Shown: piece after piece, positions 24,586-34,219 of the stretch
Layout: each line of letters opens with the position of its first letter
How positions within the stretch are numbered: the first letter of the stretch is position 1
Assembly: GCF_014205845.1 (NCBI RefSeq)
Contig: NZ_JACHCR010000013.1
Location: 107,876 to 171,875, forward strand
Origin: Mucilaginibacter cryoferens
Lineage (GTDB): Bacteria; Bacteroidota; Bacteroidia; Sphingobacteriales; Sphingobacteriaceae
Direction: 5' to 3'
DNA: 64,000 nt
The notes under the pieces: generated by a model
The model's database searches: none
The model's input: only the letters and a program-made list of their open reading frames with translations
Told to the model about the DNA's origin: nothing
Translations under genes and position numbers: made by a program

Positions 24586-26163
24586 TTAATGTTGGGTGGC
24601 GATTTTATCGCCTAACCGAAAATAATCGAAGTCGGCATAGCCTCCTGTGTTTTTGGTGGCGTAGTTAAACAGGCCAAACCTGTAACCCATAAAGTGTGGA
24701 ATGGTATAAGCCATTTGAAGCGTAGCTCCAATTGGTATCCAATTATTTCCGTCGATGCTATAATAAAAATACGCTTTGTCGGCCCTGTTTTTAAAATCAC
24801 ATGCGGCCTTTAAATACACCAGGTTTTGAGTTAACGGAATACTTGCCGACTCTGTTGGTATAGTACCCTGTGCGTTTACCACAACGATAAACTTACTGCC
24901 GTTTTCGACCTTAATACCCACCCACCCAAATTTTTGCTGCAACAACGCAAGGCCGGCGCGATCGCCGTTTTTAAGGCCGGATACATCAATTGCAGTAATA
25001 GCTGAGCATTCCGGGCCAAACGTGCGTTGTGTGAGTATATTTCTTGCTGCAACTAACGTTGTATCAAGCCTACCCGTAGTTAGCCTGAGGTATCCTTTAC
25101 GCTGTTTTACAGACCATAATTGGTTAACCGGATTATGATTCCATTGCCAAACCAGGGGCAAATCGCGCTCACCGCGCCTACGATTAAATTCATCAGACGA
25201 GATTATACCTGGCATTAATGACTTATTTGCCGGTAACAAAACGGTATCAGGAGCTTGATGATTTATCCCCAATACAGGCCAGCCATCTTCCCACTTTACT
25301 GGAACCAGGTAGGGTACCCGACCTACTGAACCAAAATCGCGGAAAAGATATGCAAACCACCGGCCATTTGGTGTATTTACCAAACCACCCTGGGCTACGC
25401 CTTTGTCCTGCAATGCCAGCCGGCCCACGTAGGGGCCTGCAATATTATCTGCCCGGTGAATAAGAACACTTCGCATTCCACCATGCGGCCATGAAATATT
25501 GAACAAGTAATATTTCCCGTTGACTTTGAACATCTGGGAACCTTCTGCCGGCAATCCTAAATTCGGCCCCGCAGCAAGACTGGCGTTCTCTATCAACACC
25601 TGTGGCTTTGTGTCGGGCTTTATTCCCGAAAGATCATCCTTCAATTGGGCTAACGTGATGCGCCCGCTTCCATAAATCATATAAACTTTACCATCATCAT
25701 CAAAAAATAAGGAATGATCATGCAGGCTTGGTTTAAAGGATAGAGCTTTCCACGGGCCTTTTTCAATATTACGAGTGGTATAAATATAAGTTTTGCCTGT
25801 GTTGCCTGCAAAAGTAGATACGTAGTAAATGCCGTTATGATAACGCAGGCTGCTTGCCCATGAACCCCGCCCATAACTGCTTTGGCCATTGTTGAGGTTT
25901 AGATCATCTGTATCATCCAAAATATCATACGCATAGCTAACAAGTTTCCAATTGACTAAATCTTTAGATTTCATTATTGGCACACCAGGGCTCATATGCA
26001 TAGTAGTACTGCTCATATAATAAGTATTACCTACCCTTATTATTGAAATGTCTGGTACATCAGCATAAATAATGGGATTATGAGCCGTTTGCGCCAAAGA
26101 CGCGGATGTGGCCAACAAAAAAAATGCTATTCCCCAAAAAAGGTTATTGAAAATTTTGCTCAT
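24586..26163 (-). CDS. GH43 beta-xylosidase/arabinofuranosidase with C-terminal beta-sandwich
   Basis: The 525-residue exported protein (signal MSKIFNNLFW...ASLAQ) has a GH43 propeller with the catalytic set ADVPDIS (base, about Asp38), LHDHSLFFDDDGKVYMIYG (Asp) and LPAEGSQMFKV (acid Glu). The C-terminal 200 residues resemble the xylosidase C2/concanavalin-like domain (CSAITAIDVSGLKNGDRAGL, YYSIDGNNWIPIG, GYRFGLFNYATKNTGGYADF). This layout matches xylan-acting GH43 enzymes. It sits 169 bp downstream of the CE1 gene and 131 bp before the next GH43 gene. Confidence 0.92.
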   Translation of the reverse strand: MSKIFNNLFWGIAFFLLATSASLAQTAHNPIIYADVPDISIIRVGNTYYMSSTTMHMSPGVPIMKSKDLVNWKLVSYAYDILDDTDDLNLNNGQSSYGRGSWASSLRYHNGIYYVSTFAGNTGKTYIYTTRNIEKGPWKALSFKPSLHDHSLFFDDDGKVYMIYGSGRITLAQLKDDLSGIKPDTKPQVLIENASLAAGPNLGLPAEGSQMFKVNGKYYLFNISWPHGGMRSVLIHRADNIAGPYVGRLALQDKGVAQGGLVNTPNGRWFAYLFRDFGSVGRVPYLVPVKWEDGWPVLGINHQAPDTVLLPANKSLMPGIISSDEFNRRRGERDLPLVWQWNHNPVNQLWSVKQRKGYLRLTTGRLDTTLVAARNILTQRTFGPECSAITAIDVSGLKNGDRAGLALLQQKFGWVGIKVENGSKFIVVVNAQGTIPTESASIPLTQNLVYLKAACDFKNRADKAYFYYSIDGNNWIPIGATLQMAYTIPHFMGYRFGLFNYATKNTGGYADFDYFRLGDKIATQH

Positions 26164-26331
26164 AGTTGGTTTGCGCTGTTATATGAATAGCTGTTTCTAT
26201 TTACAATTCGGTAACTAAATCGTTTTCATGTTTTGAGTGTTTTACGATCTGCATAGATGTTAAAAAAAACACGCTTAATTGCTTTACTCGCAATTAAGCG
26301 CACTTAAAATATATTAACACTACAAGACCGC

Positions 26332-27477
<1,146 letters not shown>

Positions 27478-27514
27478 TCAAGATGATTTCATTTCCAGAT
27501 CGCATTTAAATACG

Positions 27515-28963
27515 TTAGTGAACCCTAAAATTCCACTTGGAATTATCACTATTCATATCAAACTTTGCGAGCGTTGGTGTGCTGTCTCCAGACGATACCA
27601 GAGCAAGCTGTTCTTTCGAGTTTGGAACTACCTTTGGCATAATCCTATAAGTTCCGTCGGTCAGCTGATCGATTCGCCACAATTGCTCTGGTACAGCGGT
27701 AAACGTTGGAACAGTAATAAGCTCGCCTTCTGCTGTTGCCGCTAATGCACGGTCTGTTCCGGCTATCACTATTTTATAATATGGTGCGCCCAGGTACCCT
27801 CCTTCGCCGGGCACTTGTGAAATTGCCCATTTTTGATGCGGACGAAACATATAATCGTTTATCCTTACACCAATGTTTCCGGCCGGCCAGTTTTTTTCTA
27901 CATCTGCTAATTCCTGGGATGGTACCGGTTTTACCGGTTCGTCATTATTGCGGTTAAATCGCATTCCACCCGGCATCCTTGTAAAATCAACCTTTAACTC
28001 CAACGCGTATCCCCTCCGCTCAGACTCAATTTCGTAAGTTCCATCTTTGAAGTTATCACCGGCAACAGGCCATCCATTTTTCCAAAGTAATGGGCGGATG
28101 CCTAATACACTCAGACCACTTTGATCCAAATCAGCCTCATAATGGCAAGACATCTTTTCAACGCCCTCGCCAACTACTACACGGCCGAAATGTCCTGGCC
28201 CAATCAGCCTATCGCCTGCCGCAACTACCATTTTGCCTCCTCCCTTCAACATAGCTCTTCCTATGTTATCAATATATGGACCGGTTACCTTCCTGGCGCG
28301 GCCAACAACAATATTATAGGTTGAGTTTGGGCCATCACAGCACGTGCCATGTGTTCCAAGCAAATAGTACCACCCATCCCGATACAACAGGTCTGTAGCC
28401 TCACAATCGATGGCTATATTTAATGCTTTATTGCCTTCCACACGCTTACCGGTTTTGGGATCAAGTTCTACCAGGCGGATATACCCAAAATAGGTGCCGT
28501 AGGATAACCACAGCCTTCCATCGGTGGGGTCAAGAAGAAGTCCAGGATCTATCGCATCATTATCCTCTATGCCATTGGATGAAGCCACTACCACAGCCTC
28601 CGAATATTTAAAATCCGGAGATTTCGGATCGAGCGATTTATTCCACATGGTCAATATTTTTCCATTATGACCGCCGGCCAGCCCTCCACCGGTGGCGCCA
28701 TAAACCATAAGGTAGCGATCACCAATTTTCAGTACATCAGGGGCTGCTCCGCCGCCGGGTCTTACTGCTCCCCCATTCCATGTCCAGCCATCATCAGATA
28801 TTAATCCGCCTCCAAATGTTCCGAATGTGTAATACTTTCCATCGCATTCTACAATGGTGGAGGGGTCGTGTATAAACGGTTTGCCAACTTGCGCCGTCGC
28901 CTTTCCGGCTAACAGCATTGAAAATATGGCTATATTACTTATTACCTTAACTGTTAATTTCAT
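27515..28963 (-). CDS. GH43 family hydrolase, arabinanase-like propeller with C-terminal extension
   Basis: A signal peptide (MKLTVKVISN...KATAQ) leads into a GH43 propeller: KPFIHDPSTIVECDGKYY (base about Asp33), DNDAIDPGLLLDPTDGRLWLSYG (Asp), DCEATDLLYRDGWYYLLG (acid Glu) and the structural histidine GPGHFGRVVV. The pattern is closer to arabinan-type GH43 enzymes than to the xylosidase type of its neighbours. The last 130 residues (PHQKWAISQVPGEGGYLG, EQLWRIDQLTDGTYRIMP) look like a ricin/beta-trefoil carbohydrate-binding module with QxW-type repeats. It probably removes arabinose side groups. Substrate is uncertain. Confidence 0.88.
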   Translation of the reverse strand: MKLTVKVISNIAIFSMLLAGKATAQVGKPFIHDPSTIVECDGKYYTFGTFGGGLISDDGWTWNGGAVRPGGGAAPDVLKIGDRYLMVYGATGGGLAGGHNGKILTMWNKSLDPKSPDFKYSEAVVVASSNGIEDNDAIDPGLLLDPTDGRLWLSYGTYFGYIRLVELDPKTGKRVEGNKALNIAIDCEATDLLYRDGWYYLLGTHGTCCDGPNSTYNIVVGRARKVTGPYIDNIGRAMLKGGGKMVVAAGDRLIGPGHFGRVVVGEGVEKMSCHYEADLDQSGLSVLGIRPLLWKNGWPVAGDNFKDGTYEIESERRGYALELKVDFTRMPGGMRFNRNNDEPVKPVPSQELADVEKNWPAGNIGVRINDYMFRPHQKWAISQVPGEGGYLGAPYYKIVIAGTDRALAATAEGELITVPTFTAVPEQLWRIDQLTDGTYRIMPKVVPNSKEQLALVSSGDSTPTLAKFDMNSDNSKWNFRVH

Positions 28964-29010
28964 ATTAACTTAGTTGCTATACAAATTAGATGTTAAATAG
29001 GATGATTAAT

Positions 29011-29742
29011 TTATTGTAAACTGATACTGAGATCTTTTATCGGCTTTCCCTGATCATCCAGCAGGCGAACACAAAAGTCACTTAGCCCCGGCCCATTGAT
29101 TACTGCTCCCCGTATTATATTTTTTCCTTTGTTGAGCGTCAGCCGGGGCGATACACAATCATCCATCACCATGCGTCTATCGCCATCAAGTACCACTGCC
29201 TCTTTTCCGTTTAGCCACCACGTTGATCCGCCGTTTGAGCCTACGGCCAATCTTACGTTTTTTACTTCCCGTGGACTATTCACTATAGTTACGGCCCAAA
29301 ACAATACGGCATAAGTCTGTTTCCTTAACCCATAGGCAAAACGAAATAATTTAACGTTGAAGTTTGGGCTTTCTAATGCATGCCACAACAATTCCTGCTC
29401 CCCAACTTTTACTTTTTCCCCTCCCTTCGGAATAACAGTAAACTGGTTTGGGAAATAATCAGTTTCAAATTGTGTTTTCAGGTAGTTATCTGTAAAAACC
29501 AGATTACTACGTATTGATTTGTTAATGGGCTCTAAAAGCAACCAACGCTGAATAAACCCCTCGGCGTTTGGGGCCTTTTTTGATGCGGTTGCCGGGATAA
29601 AGAATGGTGTGAGGCTTCGTGCGGTATCATTTTCGGTTATAACATCGATCTTGCCTGACGTTAACGACTGTCCTTGTGATCTTAATCCTGTCAATATTAC
29701 AAAGGTCGCCGCCAACAACGATGCACTGCGTTTAATATTCAT
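29011..29742 (-). CDS. Exported protein of unknown function, first gene of the second hydrolase block
   Basis: The 243-residue protein has a signal peptide (MNIKRSASLL...SQGQS). The rest is beta-rich, with conserved-looking blocks GFIQRWLLLEPI, DYFPNQFTVIPKGGEKVKVG, GSNGGSTWWLNGKEAVVLDGDRRM and NIIRGAVINGPGLSDFCVRL. The WWLNGKEA/DG block resembles galactose-binding or PA14-type beta-sandwich folds that sense or bind sugars. I recognise no catalytic motif. It is 48 bp upstream of a GH43 gene on the same strand, so it is probably co-expressed with the xylan enzymes. It may be an accessory binding protein or a novel esterase-associated domain. Confidence 0.75.
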   Translation of the reverse strand: MNIKRSASLLAATFVILTGLRSQGQSLTSGKIDVITENDTARSLTPFFIPATASKKAPNAEGFIQRWLLLEPINKSIRSNLVFTDNYLKTQFETDYFPNQFTVIPKGGEKVKVGEQELLWHALESPNFNVKLFRFAYGLRKQTYAVLFWAVTIVNSPREVKNVRLAVGSNGGSTWWLNGKEAVVLDGDRRMVMDDCVSPRLTLNKGKNIIRGAVINGPGLSDFCVRLLDDQGKPIKDLSISLQ

Positions 29743-30188
29743 AGTAGATATTTTAACTTAAATCAATTTTGATAAATAATAAATTGCCTAAAACGTATTG
29801 AAGTCGCGGCCTGTCGATGGATTGCATAGAAATCGTTTGCCTACGAGACATCGGTAGCCTAATACCCTCCTATCTTATCGACGATATTTTGCGTTAACAT
29901 TAAAATGTTTCTCCAATTTTAAAAAATGGCTTATAAATTATTGTCCCAAAACTATACCTTCAGAAAAGGACATCATCACACTATTCAGCAATAAAAGTCA
30001 ACTTTTGTCAATAATGCTGTATAAAATACAGGCTTATGAAGGATTTTGCCATCGAACTGACGATTGGCGTTAACCCAACATGAGCTAAAATTTGACGACC
30101 AGTAATTTTTTCAATATATCCAGGAAAAACGGTTCAAACGAAATCGGGCCAGGGTCTGTTAAAACTCAAAACATGAAGAGCTCTTTGC
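29743..30188. other. Intergenic stretch without recognised gene
   Basis: About 450 bp between the unknown exported protein and the TetR-like remnant. No open frame with recognisable protein, RNA gene or clear hairpin was found. Its first part should contain the promoter of the second minus-strand hydrolase block. Confidence 0.5.
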
Positions 30189-30395
30189 CTATTTTATAAA
30201 GCCTTTAAGTTTCAAATCTTCGATTAATGGCTCAATAAGCCGTAAAAAGCTCTCTAAGTGAGAGGCATATTCCCGCTCATGGGTACGAACCAGATCCTGG
30301 TTAATAAATCGAGGAGCTAGTAAACGCTTAAACAATATGTTAATCTGAACGATCTGCATTCTTTTTGTCGCTGCCTGGAATAAGGAAGTCTGGAA
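30189..30395 (-). pseudogene. C-terminal remnant of a TetR-family-like regulator
   Basis: A minus-strand open frame between stops at 30396-30398 and 30189-30191 reads as a helical tail: SLFQAATKRMQIVQINILF, then LLAPRFINQDLVRTHEREY and LIEPLIEDLKLKGFIK. This looks like the ligand-binding C-terminal end of a TetR-type regulator. The N-terminal DNA-binding part is absent, and the AraC gene begins its 3' end only about 60 bp away. It is probably a decayed gene. Recognition rests on pattern only, so confidence is limited. Confidence 0.35.
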
Positions 30396-30457
30396 CTACC
30401 GGGAATAATTGGTTAAATATGCTGCAACAATTAATGGTAAAAGGGCCTCATGTAAAA

Positions 30458-31372
30458 CTATCTGGAAAACTTACTTCTTCTGTACATTGCCGGAGTTTGC
30501 CCGGTTTTCAATTTAAATATCCGGTTAAAAGCTGATTCCGACTGATAACCGACGGTTGCTGCAATTTCGGATATATTGCTATTTTCGGTCATTAAGAGCT
30601 TCTGGGCTTGCCCAATGCGCCAGTTGGTAAGGTAGCTCAACGGTGTTTCATGTACCAATTTTTTAAACTGATTGAAGAAAACAGAACGAGACATGCCAAT
30701 CTCCGACGCAAGAGATTCCAGCGTCCAATTGTTTTGGGGTGAGTCCTGCATCAGTTTTAGCGCCTTGCTGATCCTTGTGTCGTTTAATGCGGAAAGAAAA
30801 CCAGTGTCGGGCGCAGCCTGTTCTAAATATGCCCTGATAATATTGATAAACATAATTTCCGACAAACATTTCAGCATTACACTGCTTCCCGGCCTTTCGT
30901 TATTGAGTTCTTCCAACATTAATTGTGTAACCTGTTTTAATAAAAGCTGGTTTTCTGTCACATATTGCCTGATTTGAATAATTGGCGGCAAATCCTTTAA
31001 AAAAGGATGCAAGGGCTGGTAATCAAATTCAAAATGGCCAGCTATAAGGATAGTTACATCGCCGCCACTATTAAAAACAGGGGTTCCTGCCCTGCGTGCC
31101 TTAACAAAGTCGGGCGAGGGCATGCGCAAGCTGGTAGATTTATCGGCTATCCAGTGGGCGCTTCCATGAGGTACAAATACGAGGTCACCCTCCGCCATTT
31201 CTATGATGCGGCCATCGGGGGAGCCAATAGTACAGCTGCCGCTCACCAATCGCCAGAATTGCGAATTTTCGTCTTTGATAACATCCAGTCCCCAAGGGGT
31301 CGAAAGGGGAAATTTACTATAAACAACACTTCTGAGCCTGGTTGCCTCTAATATGGTACTTAAAGCGTCCAT
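30458..31372 (-). CDS. AraC-family transcriptional regulator with cupin sensor domain
   Basis: The 304-residue protein has a cupin-type N-terminal half (FWRLVSGSCTIGSPDG, AEGDLVFVPHGSAHWI), as in the cupin_6/AraC-E group. The C-terminal half has two helix-turn-helix motifs (TLESLASEIGMSRSVFFNQF and ISEIAATVGYQSESAFNRIF), with the closing TGQTPAMYRR. It is divergent from the SnoaL-like gene. A perfect palindrome between them suggests it controls that gene and itself. The effector is unknown. Confidence 0.93.
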   Translation of the reverse strand: MDALSTILEATRLRSVVYSKFPLSTPWGLDVIKDENSQFWRLVSGSCTIGSPDGRIIEMAEGDLVFVPHGSAHWIADKSTSLRMPSPDFVKARRAGTPVFNSGGDVTILIAGHFEFDYQPLHPFLKDLPPIIQIRQYVTENQLLLKQVTQLMLEELNNERPGSSVMLKCLSEIMFINIIRAYLEQAAPDTGFLSALNDTRISKALKLMQDSPQNNWTLESLASEIGMSRSVFFNQFKKLVHETPLSYLTNWRIGQAQKLLMTENSNISEIAATVGYQSESAFNRIFKLKTGQTPAMYRRSKFSR

Positions 31373-31411
31373 CTTAAAAATTGATACGATTGAGCAAATA
31401 TACGATACATT

Positions 31412-31430
31412 TTAACACTTTAAGTGTTAA
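31412..31430. promoter_or_regulatory. Perfect 19-bp palindrome, candidate operator of the AraC-type regulator
   Basis: TTAACACTT-T-AAGTGTTAA is a perfect dyad (9+1+9). It lies in the 97-bp gap between the divergent AraC and SnoaL-like genes and just upstream of a -7 like box. A regulator bound here could affect both promoters. Binding is inferred from position. Confidence 0.6.
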
Positions 31431-31438
31431 GCGATAGG

Positions 31439-31446
31439 CTAACTTT
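31439..31446 (+). promoter_or_regulatory. Bacteroidota-type -7 promoter element
   Basis: TAACTTTG matches the Bacteroidota housekeeping -7 consensus TAnnTTTG. It lies 23 bp upstream of the SnoaL-like start. The expected -33 position falls within the 19-bp palindrome, so binding there would be expected to interfere with or recruit polymerase. Confidence 0.55.
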
Positions 31447-31469
31447 GTATTATTAAATAATCAGAAAAA

Positions 31470-31835
31470 ATGACAACCCAAGAATTAGCCAATAGCTACT
31501 GCGAACTTTTTCAACAAAGGAAGGTGGCAGAAATCTATCAACAGTTATATAGTGCCGATATTGTTTGTACCGAACCCGAACATGCTTTGGCCGTAGGTGT
31601 ACCAACTGTAACCAAAGGTATTGAAGCGGTTTTAGCAAAGTCGAAAGCCAGACAGGAAATTATAGGAGAGGTACACAGTTTCTTCTCCAGCGAACCTGTG
31701 GTTGGTGGCGACTATTTCAGCCTCGCCATGGGCAGGGACATGACATTAAAAAATGGCCAGCGGTTACAGTTAGCCGAAATTGCAGTTTTTGGAGTAAAGG
31801 ACGATAAGATAATATCCGAAACCTTTTTTTATTAG
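31470..31835 (+). CDS. SnoaL/NTF2-like small protein
   Basis: The 121-residue protein starts ELANSYCELFQQRKVAEIYQ and shows the cone-shaped NTF2/SnoaL pattern: an N-terminal helix pair, then strands such as VCTEPEHALAV, GGDYFSLAMGRDM and EIAVFGVKDDKI. Such proteins bind or isomerise small organic molecules. No specific catalytic residues can be assigned. Its divergent partner is the AraC-type regulator, which likely controls it. Confidence 0.75.
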   Translation: MTTQELANSYCELFQQRKVAEIYQQLYSADIVCTEPEHALAVGVPTVTKGIEAVLAKSKARQEIIGEVHSFFSSEPVVGGDYFSLAMGRDMTLKNGQRLQLAEIAVFGVKDDKIISETFFY

Positions 31836-32199
31836 CCCAATTTTGAAATGTTTGAACGTTCAACTCAACGTAGTATTTAAAGAACCCACCATTGTGAGAA
31901 AAATACGGGTTTTCAAAATCAGTGCATTACCTGGAGATTCCGCAGGCATTGACCATCGTTTTTTTGAAATAATGAACAGGCAATTCCGTTACACTTTGAC
32001 TAAGTTAAACTCCTAAATGTTAACAGGAATTTTCCTTACTGTCAACACGATTGTATGTACTAAACAGCACGGAATGGCATGGTCAAGCGTCGCAGAATAT
32101 CCAGATAAGGTTACCATATCTAATGCAAATAACCATTTATTCAATTCTTGGCAAAAATTGTACTTTGAATATTCAGGCGATCCAGATACAGGAGCTTGA
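31836..32199. other. Scar region without intact gene
   Basis: This stretch lies between the SnoaL-like gene and the decayed integrase. A short plus-strand frame (ending near 32014) contains RVFKISALPGDSAGIDHRFF, but it matches nothing I recognise. It probably holds degraded sequence from an earlier insertion. Confidence 0.35.
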
Positions 32200-32457
32200 C
32201 AGCCACCATCTAAGGCTTCGATATACGTTTCTAATAATTCAGTAAAAAGGGTTTGCTTTTCTTTGGGGTCTTTTACCCTGTTCAGATTCTTGCTGAACCT
32301 GAATCTTTCCATGTTCCTGGTCGCGGGATCGTAAAAGAAAAACTCGATGTACCAGCTTTGCTTCCTCACGGGCTTTTGTAGAGCCTTTTGGAACGAGATC
32401 AATCTTTTTCCCCTTGAATAATTTGGGTATTGTGTAGGTAATTTCTGCCGTTTTCAT
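32200..32457 (-). pseudogene. Frameshifted N-terminal fragment of a second tyrosine integrase
   Basis: From an ATG at 32457 one frame reads MKTAEITYTIPKLFKGKKID. After a frameshift near 32370 another frame continues KPVRKQSWYIEFFFYD, then RNMERFRFSKNLNRVKDP and LFTELLETYIEALDGG. Joined, this is the N-terminal arm-binding/SAM-like region of a Bacteroidota phage-type integrase. Homology stops near 32200, and the catalytic domain is missing. It sits only 86 bp from the attL repeat, outside the intact element, so it is probably the remains of an older element that used the same tRNA site. Confidence 0.7.
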
Positions 32458-32500
32458 GGCATGCAAGTTCACATGCTGTGGCAGAGTCTTGTCAGAGTAC

Positions 32501-32539
32501 GCACCTGGTGAGTAGTTAAATAACTGACTACCAGGTGCA
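32501..32539. terminator. Hairpin next to attL
   Basis: Arms GCACCTGGT (32501-32509) and ACCAGGTGC (32530-32538) pair perfectly, with further pairing inside (AGTAGTTA/TAACTGACT). It lies directly beside the partial tRNA copy. No T-run follows, so it may be a structural or binding site and not a terminator. Confidence 0.4.
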
Positions 32540-32542
32540 TTA

Positions 32543-32587
32543 GTGGAGAATATCGGAGTCGAACCGATGACCTCTTGCATGCCATGC
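32543..32587 (-). repeat. attL: 45-bp copy of the tRNA-Ala 3' end
   Basis: Identical over 45 bp to 49414-49458. It covers the tRNA 3' half from the anticodon loop through the T arm and acceptor 3' strand. The tRNA 5' half is absent here, so this copy is the non-functional junction made by integration. Confidence 0.93.
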
Positions 32588-32702
32588 CTGATTTTCGACG
32601 TTATTTTAAATTTTGCAGTTTGTAAATTTATTACTATCTTTATGATTAACAGCATGTTATATAAGTTTTACTAAGTTTGCTTAATCAAAATTAGACACAA
32701 CT

Positions 32703-32724
32703 TGTTGTACCTATGTTGTACCCA
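32703..32724 (+). repeat. Left copy of 22-bp element-end repeat (candidate integrase arm site)
   Basis: A 22-bp sequence (two direct GTTGTACC units spaced by TAT) occurs perfectly at 32703-32724 and at 49342-49363, in the same orientation, just inside each end of the element. Tyrosine integrases use such short paired repeats as arm-type sites. This copy lies 116 bp inside attL and 41 bp upstream of the integrase start, so it could also control integrase expression. Confidence 0.65.
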
Positions 32725-32764
32725 ATATTAAAACCCCTTGCACTAACTAACGGCCACTTGCATT

Positions 32765-34003
32765 ATGTCAATTTCAACTAAGGTTATTTTACGCACAAAT
32801 AAAGTGCTGACCAATGGAGAATATCCAATTATGTTAAGGATCACGATCAATAGGCAAAGCCAATTCGTGACGACCAAAAAATCAAGCAGTCCCGAACATT
32901 GGGAACATATATCAGGGTCCGCTAAGAAATCTCACCCTGATTTCAAGACCATTAATCTATTGTTGAAAAACATCACCTCCAAAATTGATCTCTACCTGCT
33001 GAATGCGGGTGAGGAGGAAACAGTAGTTAGTTTTGACGATGTTAAACAACTTGTGCTAAAATTAACAAATACAGACAGGGATATTAAAGCGAAATCTATT
33101 TTTAGCTTTTTCGAGGCAGAGATCAAAAGGCTAAAAGTTGAAGAAAGGTTAGGTTATGCTGAAACTTACCAATCGACCTTAAATTGTCTAAAAAGGTTTA
33201 CCGAAGGTAAGGATCATGCTTTTGTAAATATGCAGCTCGATTTTTTAAAGAAGTTTGAGGCATACCTGTTAGGGCGGAATTGTGCGGTAACCACACGCAG
33301 CGTTTATTTCCGTACTTTCCGTACAGTGTGGAGAACAGCGATCAGTGATAAAATTTGTCCGGAAAAACATTACCCTTTTAAAGATTTTGCATTTTCAAAG
33401 TATAACAATCCACGTACAAAAAAACGCGCTATCACGAAAGCTCAAATAGATATGATCGCAGAAGTGGAAATTGATGCTAAGGACGATGCCGTACTGAATT
33501 CGCGCAACTACTTTTTATTTAGCTTTTATTGCAGGGGACTAAACTTTACGGATTTGGCCAGTTTAAAATGGGGCAATGTCAAAGACGGCGAATTAAATTA
33601 TTTCAGGGCCAAAACCAAAGAGGAATTTCAGTTTAAATTACATCCTGTTGCACTGGAGATGTTGGCTTATTACCGGAACCTGGAGGGCAATAGCGATGCT
33701 GGTTATATCTTTCCGATCTTATACAAAAGGCACATGACTGCACTTTCCATTCGTGACCGGAAAAAGAAAATATTAAAAAGAGTAAATAAAGATATTAAAG
33801 AATTAGCTAAATCTGTTGGCATTGAAAAAAATGTAACGACATACGTGGCCAGGCACTCCTATGCAACCGCTTTACGAGTAAACGGCATGTCCAAAGAAAT
33901 GATAGGACAATCGTTAGGACACGAGGATACTAAAACGACTGACATTTATTTAGATGATATAGGCGACCCCGTAATGGATGATCTTATCAACTCTATAATT
34001 TAA
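32765..34003 (+). CDS. Tyrosine recombinase (integrase) of the element
   Basis: The 412-residue protein has the Bacteroidota integrase layout: an N-terminal arm domain with the strand pattern KVILRTNKVLTNGEYPIMLR, a SAM-like core-binding domain (about residues 110-205), and a catalytic domain. Active-site features are FYCRGLNFTDLASLKWGNV (Arg), a Lys in the following beta hairpin, YVARHSYATAL (HxxR-type box with Arg/His), LGHEDTKTTDIYLDDI (His and the Tyr nucleophile). All appear intact. It lies next to attL and reads into the element, as is usual. It probably catalyses integration at, and excision from, the tRNA-Ala gene. Confidence 0.95.
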   Translation: MSISTKVILRTNKVLTNGEYPIMLRITINRQSQFVTTKKSSSPEHWEHISGSAKKSHPDFKTINLLLKNITSKIDLYLLNAGEEETVVSFDDVKQLVLKLTNTDRDIKAKSIFSFFEAEIKRLKVEERLGYAETYQSTLNCLKRFTEGKDHAFVNMQLDFLKKFEAYLLGRNCAVTTRSVYFRTFRTVWRTAISDKICPEKHYPFKDFAFSKYNNPRTKKRAITKAQIDMIAEVEIDAKDDAVLNSRNYFLFSFYCRGLNFTDLASLKWGNVKDGELNYFRAKTKEEFQFKLHPVALEMLAYYRNLEGNSDAGYIFPILYKRHMTALSIRDRKKKILKRVNKDIKELAKSVGIEKNVTTYVARHSYATALRVNGMSKEMIGQSLGHEDTKTTDIYLDDIGDPVMDDLINSII

Positions 34004-34006
34004 AAT

Positions 34007-34033
34007 GAAATGGCAGGCAATGCCTGCCATTTC
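34007..34033. terminator. Hairpin after the integrase gene
   Basis: GAAATGGCAGGCA (34007-34019) and TGCCTGCCATTTC (34021-34033) are perfect complementary arms. It begins 3 bp after the integrase stop. A T-rich stretch follows about 12 bp later. It probably ends integrase transcription and insulates the Fic gene. Confidence 0.65.
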
Positions 34034-34048
34034 AAGCTGTAATCATTT

Positions 34049-34208
34049 TTACAGTAATAGCCATATTATTGAATCATTTTACCTTATTGATTAATGAATT
34101 ACAGTAACATTCACCGTTTTTTGATAAAATACTATATGAAATAATTGTTTTACCGTATATTTATATAATTTTAATTGAATTACAGTATAAAAAATCAGTT
34201 TTACCGTA
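34049..34208 (+). promoter_or_regulatory. Array of short alternating repeats upstream of the Fic gene
   Basis: In 160 bp there are three copies of TTACAGTA (starting 34049, 34099, 34180) and three of TTTTAC(C)(G/T)TA (starting about 34077, 34148, 34199), with the two types alternating. A weaker related box, CACCGTTTT, lies near 34112. The last copy ends about 12 bp before the Fic start codon. Distances of about 50 bp recur (34049-34099 and 34148-34199). The pattern looks like a multi-site operator, but no binding protein is known. Confidence 0.55.
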
Positions 34209-34219
34209 ACTAATAACAC

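Noticed and set aside
32543..32587. Second tRNA-Ala gene
   Set aside because: Only the 3' half is present; the 5' acceptor strand and D arm are missing. It is the attL copy.
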